This document shows positions 15,938-24,269 of a stretch of DNA of 44,483 nucleotides, piece by piece. This stretch comes from Acetoanaerobium pronyense. GTDB lineage: Bacteria > Bacillota > Clostridia > Peptostreptococcales > Filifactoraceae. The stretch spans positions 1-44,483 of the forward strand of contig NZ_JAGGLI010000025.1 of NCBI RefSeq assembly GCF_017874355.1, given 5' to 3'. Position 1 is the first letter of the stretch. Every line of letters starts with the position of its first letter. The translations under genes and the position numbers were made by a program. The notes beneath the pieces were generated by a model. It was not told the origin of the DNA and made no database searches. It saw only the letters and a program-made list of their open reading frames with translations.

Positions 15938-15999
15938 CAAATAACCCCCTTTTTGGTATAGGGTTGATATTGTTTCCACTTTGTAATTGTTCCAATTTA

Positions 16000-16028
16000 A
16001 TCATAGTTCTTTTTACAGAATATTTCAA
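16000..16028 (-). promoter_or_regulatory. Promoter of the Sec-peroxiredoxin gene
   Basis: On the minus strand TTGAAA (16023-16028) and TATGAT (16000-16005) are spaced 17 bp. A palindrome AATTG-TTC-CAATT lies at the start site (15985-15997), and GTATAAA/TTTATAC (16043-16061) lies upstream of the -35. Either may be a regulator site. No clear PerR box was found. Confidence 0.65.
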
Positions 16029-16128
16029 CCCTTTTAGGCTGAGTATAAAAAATCTTTATACCTCATATAGATTTTGCATATGCTTTTGAAAATATTAAAA
16101 TAGATTATCCTTATTTACTTGTAACCTC

Positions 16129-16147
16129 GATAACGATTATCATTAGT
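16129..16147 (+). promoter_or_regulatory. Fur box of the feo operon
   Basis: GATAACGATTATCATTAGT matches 15 of 19 positions of the Fur consensus GATAATGATAATCATTATC. It ends directly against the -35 of the feo promoter, where iron-loaded Fur would block transcription. Confidence 0.75.
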
Positions 16148-16148
16148 A

Positions 16149-16177
16149 TTGTATTTTACTTCATACTGTTGTATAAT
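16149..16177 (+). promoter_or_regulatory. feo operon promoter
   Basis: TTGTAT (16149-16154) and a consensus TATAAT (16172-16177) are spaced 17 bp. The adjoining Fur box supports the assignment. The leader to the first feoA is about 70 nt. Confidence 0.7.
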
Positions 16178-16252
16178 CTACCTATTAATAGTAATTCCCA
16201 ACTTTGTAGGTTTTTCAATTATATATTTGTTATTGAAAGGAGATTTCAGTCT

Positions 16253-16468
16253 ATGCCTCTTAATATGGCTACTAGAAATCAAGAAGTTGTAATTAATGAT
16301 ATCCTTGCCCAAGGAGAATTGAGACAAAAATTGCTTGATATGGGTTTTACAAAGGGAGCAAAGCTATCTATAATTCAAGGTGGTAGCGCTGGATCTATTA
16401 TGGTTAAAATAAGAGACTCTAAAATAGTACTCAACGCTTCAACAGCCCACAAGATACGTGTGGCTTAA
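16253..16468 (+). CDS. feoA: Ferrous iron transport protein FeoA (first copy)
   Basis: 71-residue SH3-like FeoA protein, thought to bind FeoB and modulate Fe2+ uptake. It shows LRQKLLDMGFTKGAKLSI and the closing strand with KIVLNASTAHKIRV. The frame is open further upstream, but AAGGAGA precedes the ATG at 16253 and the protein then has the family length. It is the first gene of the Fur-controlled feo operon, followed by a hairpin terminator before the second feoA. Confidence 0.92.
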   Translation: MPLNMATRNQEVVINDILAQGELRQKLLDMGFTKGAKLSIIQGGSAGSIMVKIRDSKIVLNASTAHKIRVA

Positions 16469-16479
16469 TATCTATACAT

Positions 16480-16514
16480 AAAATAAGCATCCCTAGTTGA
16501 GATGCTTATTTTTT
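16480..16514 (+). terminator. Internal terminator between the two feoA genes
   Basis: AAAATAAGCATC pairs perfectly with GATGCTTATTTT around a 9-nt loop and is followed by T residues. No second promoter is obvious before feoA2, so it probably trims rather than abolishes transcription of feoA2-feoB. Confidence 0.85.
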
Positions 16515-16562
16515 ATTTTCAAGTCACATTTCTAAAATATACTACAAAGGAGATTATTGACT

Positions 16563-16784
16563 ATGAAGTCACTTGCAGAAATGAAAATTGGAGAAAGTGG
16601 GGTCGTTGACTCTATAAATATAACCGGCATATTAAGAAGAAGAATTATAGATATGGGTCTTACTAAAGGCTCAACAGTAACAATCGAAAAGGTAGCTCCC
16701 CTTGGAGATCCTATAGATGTAAAGGTTAAAGACTTTCACATAGCTATACGAAAATCCGATGCAAAAAATATCATAATCAAGTAA
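16563..16784 (+). CDS. feoA: Ferrous iron transport protein FeoA (second copy)
   Basis: 73-residue FeoA-like SH3 protein with IGESGVV, ILRRRIIDMGLTKGS and an HIAIRKSDAKNI end. It is divergent from the first copy. The start at ATG 16563 is preferred over a TTG two codons earlier, since AAGGAGA is 10 nt before the ATG and only 4 nt before the TTG. It lies 11 bp ahead of feoB and is probably its dedicated partner. Confidence 0.92.
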   Translation: MKSLAEMKIGESGVVDSINITGILRRRIIDMGLTKGSTVTIEKVAPLGDPIDVKVKDFHIAIRKSDAKNIIIK

Positions 16785-16795
16785 GGAGAATCAAC

Positions 16796-18664
16796 ATGGC
16801 AAAAAATGAACTAGTCATCGCACTGGCGGGAAATCCGAATAGCGGAAAAACAACTCTTTTTAACGCCTTAACAGGCGCTAGGCAATATGTAGGAAATTGG
16901 CCTGGCGTAACTGTAGAGAAAAAAGAAGGAAAAGTAAAGCAAGATGGAAAAGATATAGTAATCGTTGATTTACCAGGCACATATAGCCTTTCACCATACT
17001 CAATGGAAGAAATAATTGCAAAGGATTTTGTCGTTAACGAAAAACCTGATGTAGTTGTAAACATAGTGGATGCTTCAAATATAGAAAGAAACCTGTTTCT
17101 TTCTATCCAACTTCTCGAGCTTGGTAGACCTACCGTAATAGCCCTAAATATGATGGATGTTGCAAAATCAAGAGGTTATGAAATTGATATAGCAAAGCTT
17201 TCGAAAGAACTTTCGGTTCCAATAATACCTATAGTGGCATCTAAGGGACAAGGGGTTAAAGAACTAATTTCAGCTGCAATAGTAGCATCCACTTCAAATT
17301 TTGAGCTATCAAGTGGTATTAAAAGCCTTTTGGAAAAAAATAAAGAACACGAAAAAGAATCTGCAAATCTCGAACTTGCAGATGAAATAAAAACTGATCT
17401 TACATATGAATATATAGAAGGAGTAATCAAAAAATCCGTAAAGAGACCAACAGAGTCAAAAGCAACACTTTCAGACAAAGTCGACTACTTCCTAACCCAT
17501 AAATACCTAGGAATACCTATATTTGCTCTTATAATGTTTTTTACTTTTTATTTTACATTTGACCTTGTTGGAAATGTATTTAATGAAGCTATAGATGGAT
17601 TTATCGCAGAAAGCCTTTCTCCAGCAGTCGAAGCAGGACTTATAGCAATCGGCGGCCAAGAGTGGCTGATATCCCTTGTGGTTGACGGTATCATAGCGGG
17701 AGTTGGTGGAGTAATTATATTTATTCCTAATGTTGCCTGTTTATTTTTTATGATATCGCTAATGGAAGACACAGGATATATGGCAAGAGTTGCCTTTATA
17801 ATGGATAGATCTATGAGAAACATTGGACTAAATGGAAAGGCATTTATCCCTATGGTACTTGGACTTGGCTGTAACGTTCCAGCTATAATGAGTACAAGAA
17901 CCCTTGAAAGTGAGAAAGATAGACTTACTGCAATACTTATAAATCCATTTGTATCTTGCTCTGCAAGACTTCCAGTTTACACACTCTTTGCAGCGGCCTT
18001 CTTTCCTGGAAACGAAAAATACGTGGTATTTTCACTATATCTGCTGGGAATAATGATAGCAATACTTGTAGGACTTATATTTAAAAAGACGCTTTTCAAG
18101 GCAGATGAGACTCCTTTTATAATGGAGCTTCCACCATATAGATTTCCAAGCCTAAAAAACTTGGCTCTTCATATATGGGATAGAGTAAAAGGTTTCCTTA
18201 TAAGAGCTGGTACTCTAATATTTGGAGCTTCTGTAGTGCTTTGGTTCGTACTTGGCTTTAATATGTCAGGACCAGTTGAAATAAATGAAAGCTTTGGAGC
18301 AGGAATTGGAAAGATAATAGCTCCAATATTTACACCACTTGGATTTGGAAACTGGGAGGCTGCACTTTCACTTTTAACTGGTGTAGTTGCAAAGGAAGTT
18401 GTAATATCTAATATGGCTATAATCTACGGAATAGGTGAAGCTGCTGGAGATTTTGCTACAGCACTTTCAGGGACGTTTTCACTTGTGTCTGCTTATGCAT
18501 TTATGGTATTCGTACTTCTTTACACTCCTTGCATCGCTGTAATAGGAGTGGTAAAAAGAGAGACCAACTCTTATAAATGGACTATATTTTCAGGTGCATA
18601 TCAGCTCTTTGTAGCTTGGTTTGTGGCAATGATTGTTTATCAAATAGGAAGCTTGTTCTTTTAA
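16796..18664 (+). CDS. feoB: Ferrous iron transporter FeoB
   Basis: 622-residue membrane Fe2+ transporter with an N-terminal G domain. G1 GNPNSGKT (12-19), G3 DLPG (58-61) and G4 NMMD (118-121) are intact. A guanine-nucleotide dissociation inhibitor-like helical region (about 165-230) leads to the core with gate motifs, including LGLGCNVPA and an SCSARLPVY segment. It is shorter than E. coli FeoB (773) but normal for Clostridia. AAGGAGA precedes the ATG. It is the third gene of the Fur-regulated operon and the main route for iron uptake under anoxic conditions, where iron is ferrous. Confidence 0.97.
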   Translation: MAKNELVIALAGNPNSGKTTLFNALTGARQYVGNWPGVTVEKKEGKVKQDGKDIVIVDLPGTYSLSPYSMEEIIAKDFVVNEKPDVVVNIVDASNIERNLFLSIQLLELGRPTVIALNMMDVAKSRGYEIDIAKLSKELSVPIIPIVASKGQGVKELISAAIVASTSNFELSSGIKSLLEKNKEHEKESANLELADEIKTDLTYEYIEGVIKKSVKRPTESKATLSDKVDYFLTHKYLGIPIFALIMFFTFYFTFDLVGNVFNEAIDGFIAESLSPAVEAGLIAIGGQEWLISLVVDGIIAGVGGVIIFIPNVACLFFMISLMEDTGYMARVAFIMDRSMRNIGLNGKAFIPMVLGLGCNVPAIMSTRTLESEKDRLTAILINPFVSCSARLPVYTLFAAAFFPGNEKYVVFSLYLLGIMIAILVGLIFKKTLFKADETPFIMELPPYRFPSLKNLALHIWDRVKGFLIRAGTLIFGASVVLWFVLGFNMSGPVEINESFGAGIGKIIAPIFTPLGFGNWEAALSLLTGVVAKEVVISNMAIIYGIGEAAGDFATALSGTFSLVSAYAFMVFVLLYTPCIAVIGVVKRETNSYKWTIFSGAYQLFVAWFVAMIVYQIGSLFF

Positions 18665-18677
18665 GGAGATTGATAAT

Positions 18678-18866
18678 ATGTGGATTTCCATAATAATTGG
18701 AGCTATAATAGTCATCTTAGGTATATACGCCCTTGTAACTAGCATAAAAAAAGAAGTAACCGATGGATGCTACGCCTGCTCATCAAAAGATAGTTGCTCT
18801 AAAAAATCCTGCCCTTCAGAGGATTTAATATCTAAGGGATTATTAGATGAAAATAAAAAAAATTAA
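18678..18866 (+). CDS. FeoB-associated Cys-rich membrane protein
   Basis: 62-residue protein: one N-terminal membrane span (about 3-22), then a cytoplasmic Cys cluster C31-x2-C34-x5-C40-x4-C45. This matches the FeoB-associated Cys-rich family found in place of FeoC in many Firmicutes. The cysteines may bind iron or an Fe-S cluster to sense or gate uptake; that is inference. AAGGAG lies 7-8 nt before the ATG, 13 bp after feoB. It is the last gene before a strong terminator. Confidence 0.85.
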   Translation: MWISIIIGAIIVILGIYALVTSIKKEVTDGCYACSSKDSCSKKSCPSEDLISKGLLDENKKN

Positions 18867-18869
18867 TTT

Positions 18870-18915
18870 AAAGAGTTGCTAAAGGCTATGTATTAGCTTT
18901 ACAGCAACTCTTTTT
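18870..18915 (+). terminator. feo operon terminator, bidirectional
   Basis: AAAGAGTTGCT pairs with AGCAACTCTTT, and a second stem AAAGGCTA/TAGCTTT forms inside. T5 follows on the plus strand. It may also serve the convergent prepilin peptidase gene. Confidence 0.88.
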
Positions 18916-18919
18916 CATT

Positions 18920-19363
18920 TTATATAATATACAAAATTGCAAACTGAATTATCACCCCTATTGATATAAATGGACCAAGAGGTATAAAATCTTTTTTTCC
19001 TATTTTTTTTAACCCCATTAGAATTATAGAATATAATGCAGCGAGACCAAATCCATAAACTGTAGCGTACATTATTCCAGGAAAGCCTACATAAAGCCCC
19101 GAAACTGCTACTAGTTTTACATCGCCTCCCCCAATTCCACCCCTAGTCACTAATGCCGTAAAATAAAGTAAAAAACCTCCTATAGCGAAGCCATAGATTG
19201 CAGTATTTGAGTCTAGAATTTTAAAATAAGCAAAGGGTACCCATATAGCCATAAGGATTATAATATATTTGTTGGGAATTTTTCTAGTTTTCAAATCGAC
19301 AATAGATATAATACCAAGTATTGATATTAATATTAAAAAACATGAAACTTTAATTAAATCCAT
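18920..19363 (-). CDS. tadV: Prepilin peptidase, TadV/CpaA type (A24)
   Basis: 147-residue, six-span aspartic protease that cleaves the Flp prepilin leader. Both catalytic aspartates are visible: Asp23 in SIVDLKTRKIPN and Asp81 in GGGDVKL (GxGD motif). It lacks the methyltransferase domain, as is normal for TadV. The ATG at 19363 is chosen because GGAGG is 5 nt upstream; an ATG at 19375 overlaps that site. It is separated from the Tad operon by the opposite-strand pilZ gene and shares a divergent intergenic region with it. Confidence 0.9.
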   Translation of the reverse strand: MDLIKVSCFLILISILGIISIVDLKTRKIPNKYIIILMAIWVPFAYFKILDSNTAIYGFAIGGFLLYFTALVTRGGIGGGDVKLVAVSGLYVGFPGIMYATVYGFGLAALYSIILMGLKKIGKKDFIPLGPFISIGVIIQFAILYII

Positions 19364-19396
19364 AGTTTCCTCCATATAGTTAATTTATTTTATTTT

Positions 19397-19440
19397 ATTT
19401 GGGTATATCTAAACTAAGTTCATATTTAATATACCCAAAT
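19397..19440. repeat. 12-bp perfect inverted repeat between tadV and pilZ
   Basis: ATTTGGGTATAT (19397-19408) and ATATACCCAAAT (19429-19440) are perfect inverted arms with a 20-bp spacer. They lie in the short divergent region that must hold both promoters, so this may be an operator controlling both genes. A plain hairpin is also possible. Confidence 0.6.
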
Positions 19441-19459
19441 ATCTCGGAGGAATATAGCC

Positions 19460-19804
19460 ATGAAAAAAATTAAAGAATCTAGAAAATTCGAGAGGATAAA
19501 CCAAGGAATTCAGACCCAGTGCAATACCTATTATGTAGAAGACAAGCTAATTGAGGCAAACCCTCCTATAGATCTTTTAATGATGAATATATCCGAGGGA
19601 GGTATAGGTCTTGTTTCTCACGAAAAACTCCCAGTCGATTCTGTACTTATTTTAAACGTGGATTTTGGGCTTGAAACCTACAAAATAATGGCTAAAGTAG
19701 TATGGTCTAAGAAAAATGAAAATGAATTTAAAAGTGGACTGGAATTTGTCTCAATTCCTTATGCCCTAAAAGAAGCTTTGAGCCTTTATAAAAACTTAAA
19801 CTAG
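19460..19804 (+). CDS. PilZ-domain c-di-GMP receptor
   Basis: 114-residue stand-alone PilZ protein. The c-di-GMP contacts are intact: RxxxR at Arg8-Arg12 (RKFER) and N43-x-S45-x2-G48 (NISEGG). There is no YcgR-N or other partner domain. GGAGG lies before the ATG. It is placed, on the opposite strand, between the Tad genes and the prepilin peptidase gene, which suggests that c-di-GMP tunes pilus assembly, retraction or surface behaviour. Confidence 0.88.
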   Translation: MKKIKESRKFERINQGIQTQCNTYYVEDKLIEANPPIDLLMMNISEGGIGLVSHEKLPVDSVLILNVDFGLETYKIMAKVVWSKKNENEFKSGLEFVSIPYALKEALSLYKNLN

Positions 19805-19826
19805 TTTAAAAATAGAGCCTATATTG

Positions 19827-19876
19827 AAAGTACCCCTTCATCATTAGAGAAACTAATCTTTGAAGGTGTACTTTTT
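19827..19876 (+). terminator. pilZ terminator
   Basis: AAAGTACCCCTTC pairs with GAAGGTGTACTTT (one mismatch), an inner ATTAG/CTAAT stem forms in the loop, and a T run follows on the plus strand. Confidence 0.8.
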
Positions 19877-19897
19877 TAGGCCCTAAAACAATTGATA

Positions 19898-20233
19898 TTA
19901 TAGGATTTTTAGTTTATCGCCTATATTTACTTTAATATCAGTATTTCTATAGTCATATTCTATAACTTTTTTTGCACTTTTAACTATTGGACCTAATCTC
20001 CAGCTTTTCATGGTTTCAGGTCCTCTAATTACCATATCTTTCTCGTCTAAATAAATCACCCCTATATCAAACTTCATAAAAAAAGTGTGAATTGAGTTGC
20101 ATGGCTCTAAAAGAACTGCATGTCCACTTGGAATCTCATCTTCAAACATAAGACCTTTCAGCCTTTTAGAAAAGGTATCAAATATCTTTAATTCTTCAAT
20201 AATTACCTCTCCTTTAGAATCCTTAATCACCAT
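19898..20233 (-). CDS. DUF192 protein in the Tad cluster
   Basis: 111 residues forming the beta-rich DUF192 fold: RLKGLMFEDEIPSGHAVLL, the hallmark CNSIHTFFMKFDIGVIYLD and a VIEYDYRNTDIKVNIGD end. Function is not established; DUF192 genes often accompany tad and other pilus or secretion genes. Here it begins 9 bp after tadC and is the last gene of that operon. The signal peptide seen in some relatives is missing, so it is likely cytoplasmic. Confidence 0.85.
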   Translation of the reverse strand: MVIKDSKGEVIIEELKIFDTFSKRLKGLMFEDEIPSGHAVLLEPCNSIHTFFMKFDIGVIYLDEKDMVIRGPETMKSWRLGPIVKSAKKVIEYDYRNTDIKVNIGDKLKIL

Positions 20234-20241
20234 AGGCTCAC

Positions 20242-21168
20242 CTACAATCCTATAAGCATATTCTTAATCTGGATAAGGGCAGGTCCTAGTATTACTACAA
20301 ACATGGATGGGAATATAAAGAACACTATAGGTATAATCATCTTTATTGGCGCCTTCATCGCAAGCTCCTCAGCCCTTTGTCTTCTTTTGGTTCTCATTTG
20401 AGCCGATTGAACTCTAAGCACCTTCCCTATACTAACGCCAAGCTGCTCAGCCTGAATCACAGATGATAAAAATACCCTTACATCATCAGTGTCACAACGC
20501 TGCACCATATTTTTCAGGGCTTGTCTTCTACTAATTCCCATTTGTATCTCATATACAACCTTTCCAAATTCCTTAGAAAGCTCATTACTTCCCTTTTCTG
20601 CAACCTTCGCCATTGCAGAATCAAATGAAAGTCCAGATTCAACACTTACAGTCATAAGGTCTAGTATATCTGGAAGCTGCCTTGAAAGAACAAATTTTCT
20701 TTCCCTTATCTTTTGATTGAGTACAAAGTTTGGAAAAATAAAGCAAAATCCAAAGAAAAGTACAGAATATAAAACCTTCATAAAATTAGTATAAGGTCCA
20801 ATAGATATTATCATAATAAATACTATAGGAAGTACCCAGGTCACAATAGAAGATGCTATTATCCAACCACTAAGACTAAGTCCATAAGGATGCCCTGCAA
20901 TTTCTAGCTTTCTTTCTATCTCCTTAGACCTTCCTTTAGGAGTTCTTTTATATATCTCTTTACTTACCTTGGATGTAAATGGTCTTATAACCCTTTCTCC
21001 AAACGGCTTTCTTCTCTCATCTAAAACTATAGCTCCTTGGTCCGAATATATATCCTCTATTTGTTTTATTCTTTCTTTTATATTTGTTACAGGTCTAAGC
21101 ACAGTAGCAATTCCAAGATAAATAAAGTGGGAGATGCCTATAAAGGCTATTATCATTGTCCAGTCCAT
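20242..21168 (-). CDS. tadC: Tad pilus inner-membrane platform protein TadC
   Basis: 308-residue T2SF/GspF-domain membrane protein. Membrane spans lie near the N-terminus, at about 105-155 and at the C-terminus; the F-domain includes SVESGLSFDSAMAKVAEKG and RRQALKNMVQRCDTDDVRVFLSSVIQAEQLGVSIG. With TadB it forms the platform that the CpaF motor works on. GGAGG precedes the ATG, and tadB ends 12 bp upstream. Confidence 0.9.
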   Translation of the reverse strand: MDWTMIIAFIGISHFIYLGIATVLRPVTNIKERIKQIEDIYSDQGAIVLDERRKPFGERVIRPFTSKVSKEIYKRTPKGRSKEIERKLEIAGHPYGLSLSGWIIASSIVTWVLPIVFIMIISIGPYTNFMKVLYSVLFFGFCFIFPNFVLNQKIRERKFVLSRQLPDILDLMTVSVESGLSFDSAMAKVAEKGSNELSKEFGKVVYEIQMGISRRQALKNMVQRCDTDDVRVFLSSVIQAEQLGVSIGKVLRVQSAQMRTKRRQRAEELAMKAPIKMIIPIVFFIFPSMFVVILGPALIQIKNMLIGL

Positions 21169-21180
21169 AACATCCCCTCC

Positions 21181-22164
21181 TTAATACCTTATATCCATGA
21201 ATTTTCTAATAAACATATATCCTATAATCTGACCTGCAATTGCAAGTATAATCATAATTATCCCCAGCGGGTCTGAAAATAATGAAAGTATGTGATCTGG
21301 GCTAAAAAGAAATAGAAATACAACAAGTGCAAAGGGAAGAAACATTACAACATATCCAGATAGTCTAGCTTGGGATGTTAGTACCCTTACTTCACCTTTT
21401 ATCCTATATCTCTCCCTTATGGTGGAAGAAATATTGTCCATTATCTCAGCAAGATTTCCCCCTACCTGCCTGTTTATTATAATTGCAGTAACTAAAAGGT
21501 CAAGATCTTCACTTTTTACCCTTTTTACCATATCTTTGAGTGCATCCTCTTGTTTAATTCCAAGTCTCATTTCCTTAATTGTCTTTCCAAATTCTTTGGA
21601 TATAGGCTTAGGCATCTCTCTAGATATGGTTTCCATAGCTTGCATGAAGCTATACCCAGCTCTTAAAGTACCTGCCATCATATCCATAGTATCAGATATC
21701 TGGCTATTAAACATTTCCAGTGTCTTATTTTCCTTATACCTTACATAAAGTACAAATAAAAACGGAACAACAGAAACTACTATTATAGTTCCTAAAAATG
21801 AACCCGTTAAAATCATAATTAAGATTCCTGATATTAAAGTTGTGATAAGTCCTGCCATAAAAAATTCTTCAACTGTAAGCAGAATCTCAGCCTGATCAAG
21901 CCTTGTATCAATAAGGTCTCTATAGTAAGATAAATTCCCTTTTTCCTTTTCTGATTTTTCTACTTTTTCTCTATATGTTTTTTTCAAATCAACCTTCTGT
22001 CTTTTTTTCTTTGCAAGCTCAAAACCATCATCATATCTGTAATTAGATTCATTAAAATATCTATCCAGACGACTGATTGGTCTTCTTTGGTCAAGATAAA
22101 GAAAAAGGGATAGGGTCAAGATAAAGACTGTCAGAAAAGCTAAAAAAAGCGACAATACTAGCAT
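21181..22164 (-). CDS. tadB: Tad pilus inner-membrane platform protein TadB
   Basis: About 327 residues with an N-terminal span, a charged cytoplasmic region (about 25-75), two central spans, a T2SF domain (LRAGYSFMQAMETIS, KQEDALKDMVKRVKSEDLDLLVTAI) and C-terminal spans. The ATG at 22164 is preferred over a TTG two codons upstream because GGGGGG is 7 nt before it. It is immediately downstream of cpaF, the usual order. Confidence 0.9.
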   Translation of the reverse strand: MLVLSLFLAFLTVFILTLSLFLYLDQRRPISRLDRYFNESNYRYDDGFELAKKKRQKVDLKKTYREKVEKSEKEKGNLSYYRDLIDTRLDQAEILLTVEEFFMAGLITTLISGILIMILTGSFLGTIIVVSVVPFLFVLYVRYKENKTLEMFNSQISDTMDMMAGTLRAGYSFMQAMETISREMPKPISKEFGKTIKEMRLGIKQEDALKDMVKRVKSEDLDLLVTAIIINRQVGGNLAEIMDNISSTIRERYRIKGEVRVLTSQARLSGYVVMFLPFALVVFLFLFSPDHILSLFSDPLGIIMIILAIAGQIIGYMFIRKFMDIRY

Positions 22165-22178
22165 GACCAATCCCCCCT

Positions 22179-23510
22179 CTATGAGAATATACTTTCATCT
22201 AAAAATATCCCTGCATCTTTAATATCCTGAAGAACCTTAGGCTTGATTCCAGTGCTTCTAAGGGATGTTTTTAATCTTCCTCTTGTGTCTTTACCCTCTA
22301 TGTGAATCTTGAATATCTCCTGAAGAGTTATTATATCCTCCTCCATTCCTTGAACCTCCATCACGCTAACTACCTTTCTGGTTCCATCCTTTAGTCTTGA
22401 TTGGTGAACTATTATGTCAATTGCTGATGCTATCTGCTCTCTTATAGCCTTAAGGGGAAGGTCCATGCCTGCCATAAGCACCATAGTTTCAAGCCTTGCA
22501 AGCATATCTCTTGGAGAGTTGGCATGACCTGTAGTTATAGAGCCATCGTGTCCTGTATTCATTGCTTGAAGCATATCAAGTGCCTCTCCAGACCTTACCT
22601 CACCTACGATTATCCTGTCAGGTCTCATACGAAGAGCATTACGAACGAGATCTCTAATTACTATCTCACCCTTTCCTTCTATGTTTGGAGGTCTTGACTC
22701 AAGCCTTACCACATGTTCTTGATGAAGCTGAAGCTCTGCTGCATCCTCTATACTTACTATTCGCTCATCATCTGGTATAAATGAAGAGATTACATTAAGA
22801 GTGGTTGTCTTTCCGCTTCCTGTACCTCCTGATACGAGTATATTTAGCCTTGCCTTTACTGCAGCCTTTAAAAACTCCATGAGCTCTACATTCATTGTTC
22901 CCATATCAATCAAATCTTTATCTGTATATGGATCTTTTGCGAATTTTCTTATTGTGAGAATAGGTCCATCTAAAGCTAGAGGAGGTATTATGGCATTTAT
23001 TCTAGAGCCATCTGGAAGCCTTGCATCAACCATAGGGGATGACTCATCTATCCTTCTACCTATTGGTGCAACTATCTTCTCTATAACCTTCATTAGCTGA
23101 GATGTATCCTTAAACCTTACTTTAGTTTTTTCTAGTTTTCCTTCTTTTTCAATATATACATCATAAGGTCCATTTATCATTACCTCTGTTATGGCATCAT
23201 CTTTTATAAGACCTGTGATTGGTCCATATCCGGTAATATCATTATAAGCTGCATTTATTGTTTCCTCTTTTTCAAGATGAGTTAAAAATATATTGTCCTC
23301 TTCCAAAATTTCTTGAAGAAAATCTTGTAATTTCTCTCTTATATCTACAGAATTCAACTCTTTTTTTTCTGTATGTTTTACCAATTTTTCCTGAAGTTTA
23401 AGGGTGACCTGATACATCTTATCACTATTATCTTCAACAACAGGAAATGGTGCTTCTTTAGACTTTATTTCTTCAAGTTCCTGTTTTTTTAGTCTATCAA
23501 TAAGAGCCAT
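22179..23510 (-). CDS. tadA: Tad secretion ATPase CpaF/TadA
   Basis: 443-residue hexameric motor ATPase for Flp pilus assembly. The N-terminal domain includes [22 protein letters not shown]. Walker A is GGTGSGKT (228-235), followed by the Asp box, Walker B region [20 protein letters not shown] and a His box [14 protein letters not shown]. All motifs are intact. It starts within 1 bp of the cpaE stop, so the two are translationally coupled. Confidence 0.95.
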   Translation of the reverse strand: MALIDRLKKQELEEIKSKEAPFPVVEDNSDKMYQVTLKLQEKLVKHTEKKELNSVDIREKLQDFLQEILEEDNIFLTHLEKEETINAAYNDITGYGPITGLIKDDAITEVMINGPYDVYIEKEGKLEKTKVRFKDTSQLMKVIEKIVAPIGRRIDESSPMVDARLPDGSRINAIIPPLALDGPILTIRKFAKDPYTDKDLIDMGTMNVELMEFLKAAVKARLNILVSGGTGSGKTTTLNVISSFIPDDERIVSIEDAAELQLHQEHVVRLESRPPNIEGKGEIVIRDLVRNALRMRPDRIIVGEVRSGEALDMLQAMNTGHDGSITTGHANSPRDMLARLETMVLMAGMDLPLKAIREQIASAIDIIVHQSRLKDGTRKVVSVMEVQGMEEDIITLQEIFKIHIEGKDTRGRLKTSLRSTGIKPKVLQDIKDAGIFLDESIFS

Positions 23511-24253
23511 TAACTATCCCCCCTTACCCACTGCCCTATCTCTGCTATGCTTTTTGATATTGGTTTCTTCGCCATATCTAGTACAAAAGGCTTCCCCTTG
23601 TTTCCAGAGGTTATCACAGTAGCACTGTCCATCGGAATAGTTTTAGATATCTTCTTTTTAAGGGTTCCCTCTACATCCTTCATGCTAACTCCATACTTCT
23701 TGTCATTCATATTAAGTATTACCCCGATCTTGTCTTCATCATAATTTAACCTTCTCATTATATCAAGACCGACTCTTGAGTTTTTTATGGCAGGAATATC
23801 TATAGTACTAACATATAGTATCTTCGATGAATGATCCATAGCAGAAAGATTTACATCTCCAAAATTTGGCCCTGTATCAACAATAATATAATCATATTTT
23901 TCCATAAGAACATTTATTACTTTATCAACACAACTGACTGACACAAAATCTGCCTGTTCAGGTGTTATTGGTGCAGGAAGAACCATTACACTTGATTCAT
24001 GTCTTATCATATAATCGTCTATGATATCATAGTCAACACCTGATATATCCCTTGTAACATCCACTATAGTACTTTTGGGATTTATATCCATCATTATAGC
24101 TATATCTCCTGACATAAGGTCAAGATCAACAATAGCCACTTTGTTGTCATCTACTGAGGCTAAGTATACAGCTAGATTCACAGCTATAGTACTCTTACCT
24201 ACTCCCCCTTTATTGCTAAATACCGAAATTACCTTCCCTTTTTTATCTCTCAT
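23510..24253 (-). CDS. tadZ: CpaE/TadZ-like ParA-family ATPase
   Basis: 247-residue MinD/ParA-type ATPase that positions or primes the pilus machine. The deviant Walker A is KGGVGKS (15-21); DLDLMSGDIAIMM and DTGPNF supply the other nucleotide motifs. It lacks the N-terminal receiver-like domain of many CpaE proteins. GGAGGGG precedes the ATG. It sits between cpaB and cpaF. Confidence 0.88.
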   Translation of the reverse strand: MRDKKGKVISVFSNKGGVGKSTIAVNLAVYLASVDDNKVAIVDLDLMSGDIAIMMDINPKSTIVDVTRDISGVDYDIIDDYMIRHESSVMVLPAPITPEQADFVSVSCVDKVINVLMEKYDYIIVDTGPNFGDVNLSAMDHSSKILYVSTIDIPAIKNSRVGLDIMRRLNYDEDKIGVILNMNDKKYGVSMKDVEGTLKKKISKTIPMDSATVITSGNKGKPFVLDMAKKPISKSIAEIGQWVRGDS

Positions 24254-24269
24254 AGCTTATCCCCTCCAG

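Noticed and set aside
15218-15979. Frameshifted or broken peroxiredoxin pseudogene
   Set aside because: Only one in-frame TGA interrupts it, exactly at the catalytic Cys, with a hairpin after it and intact family sequence on both sides; Sec is a better reading.
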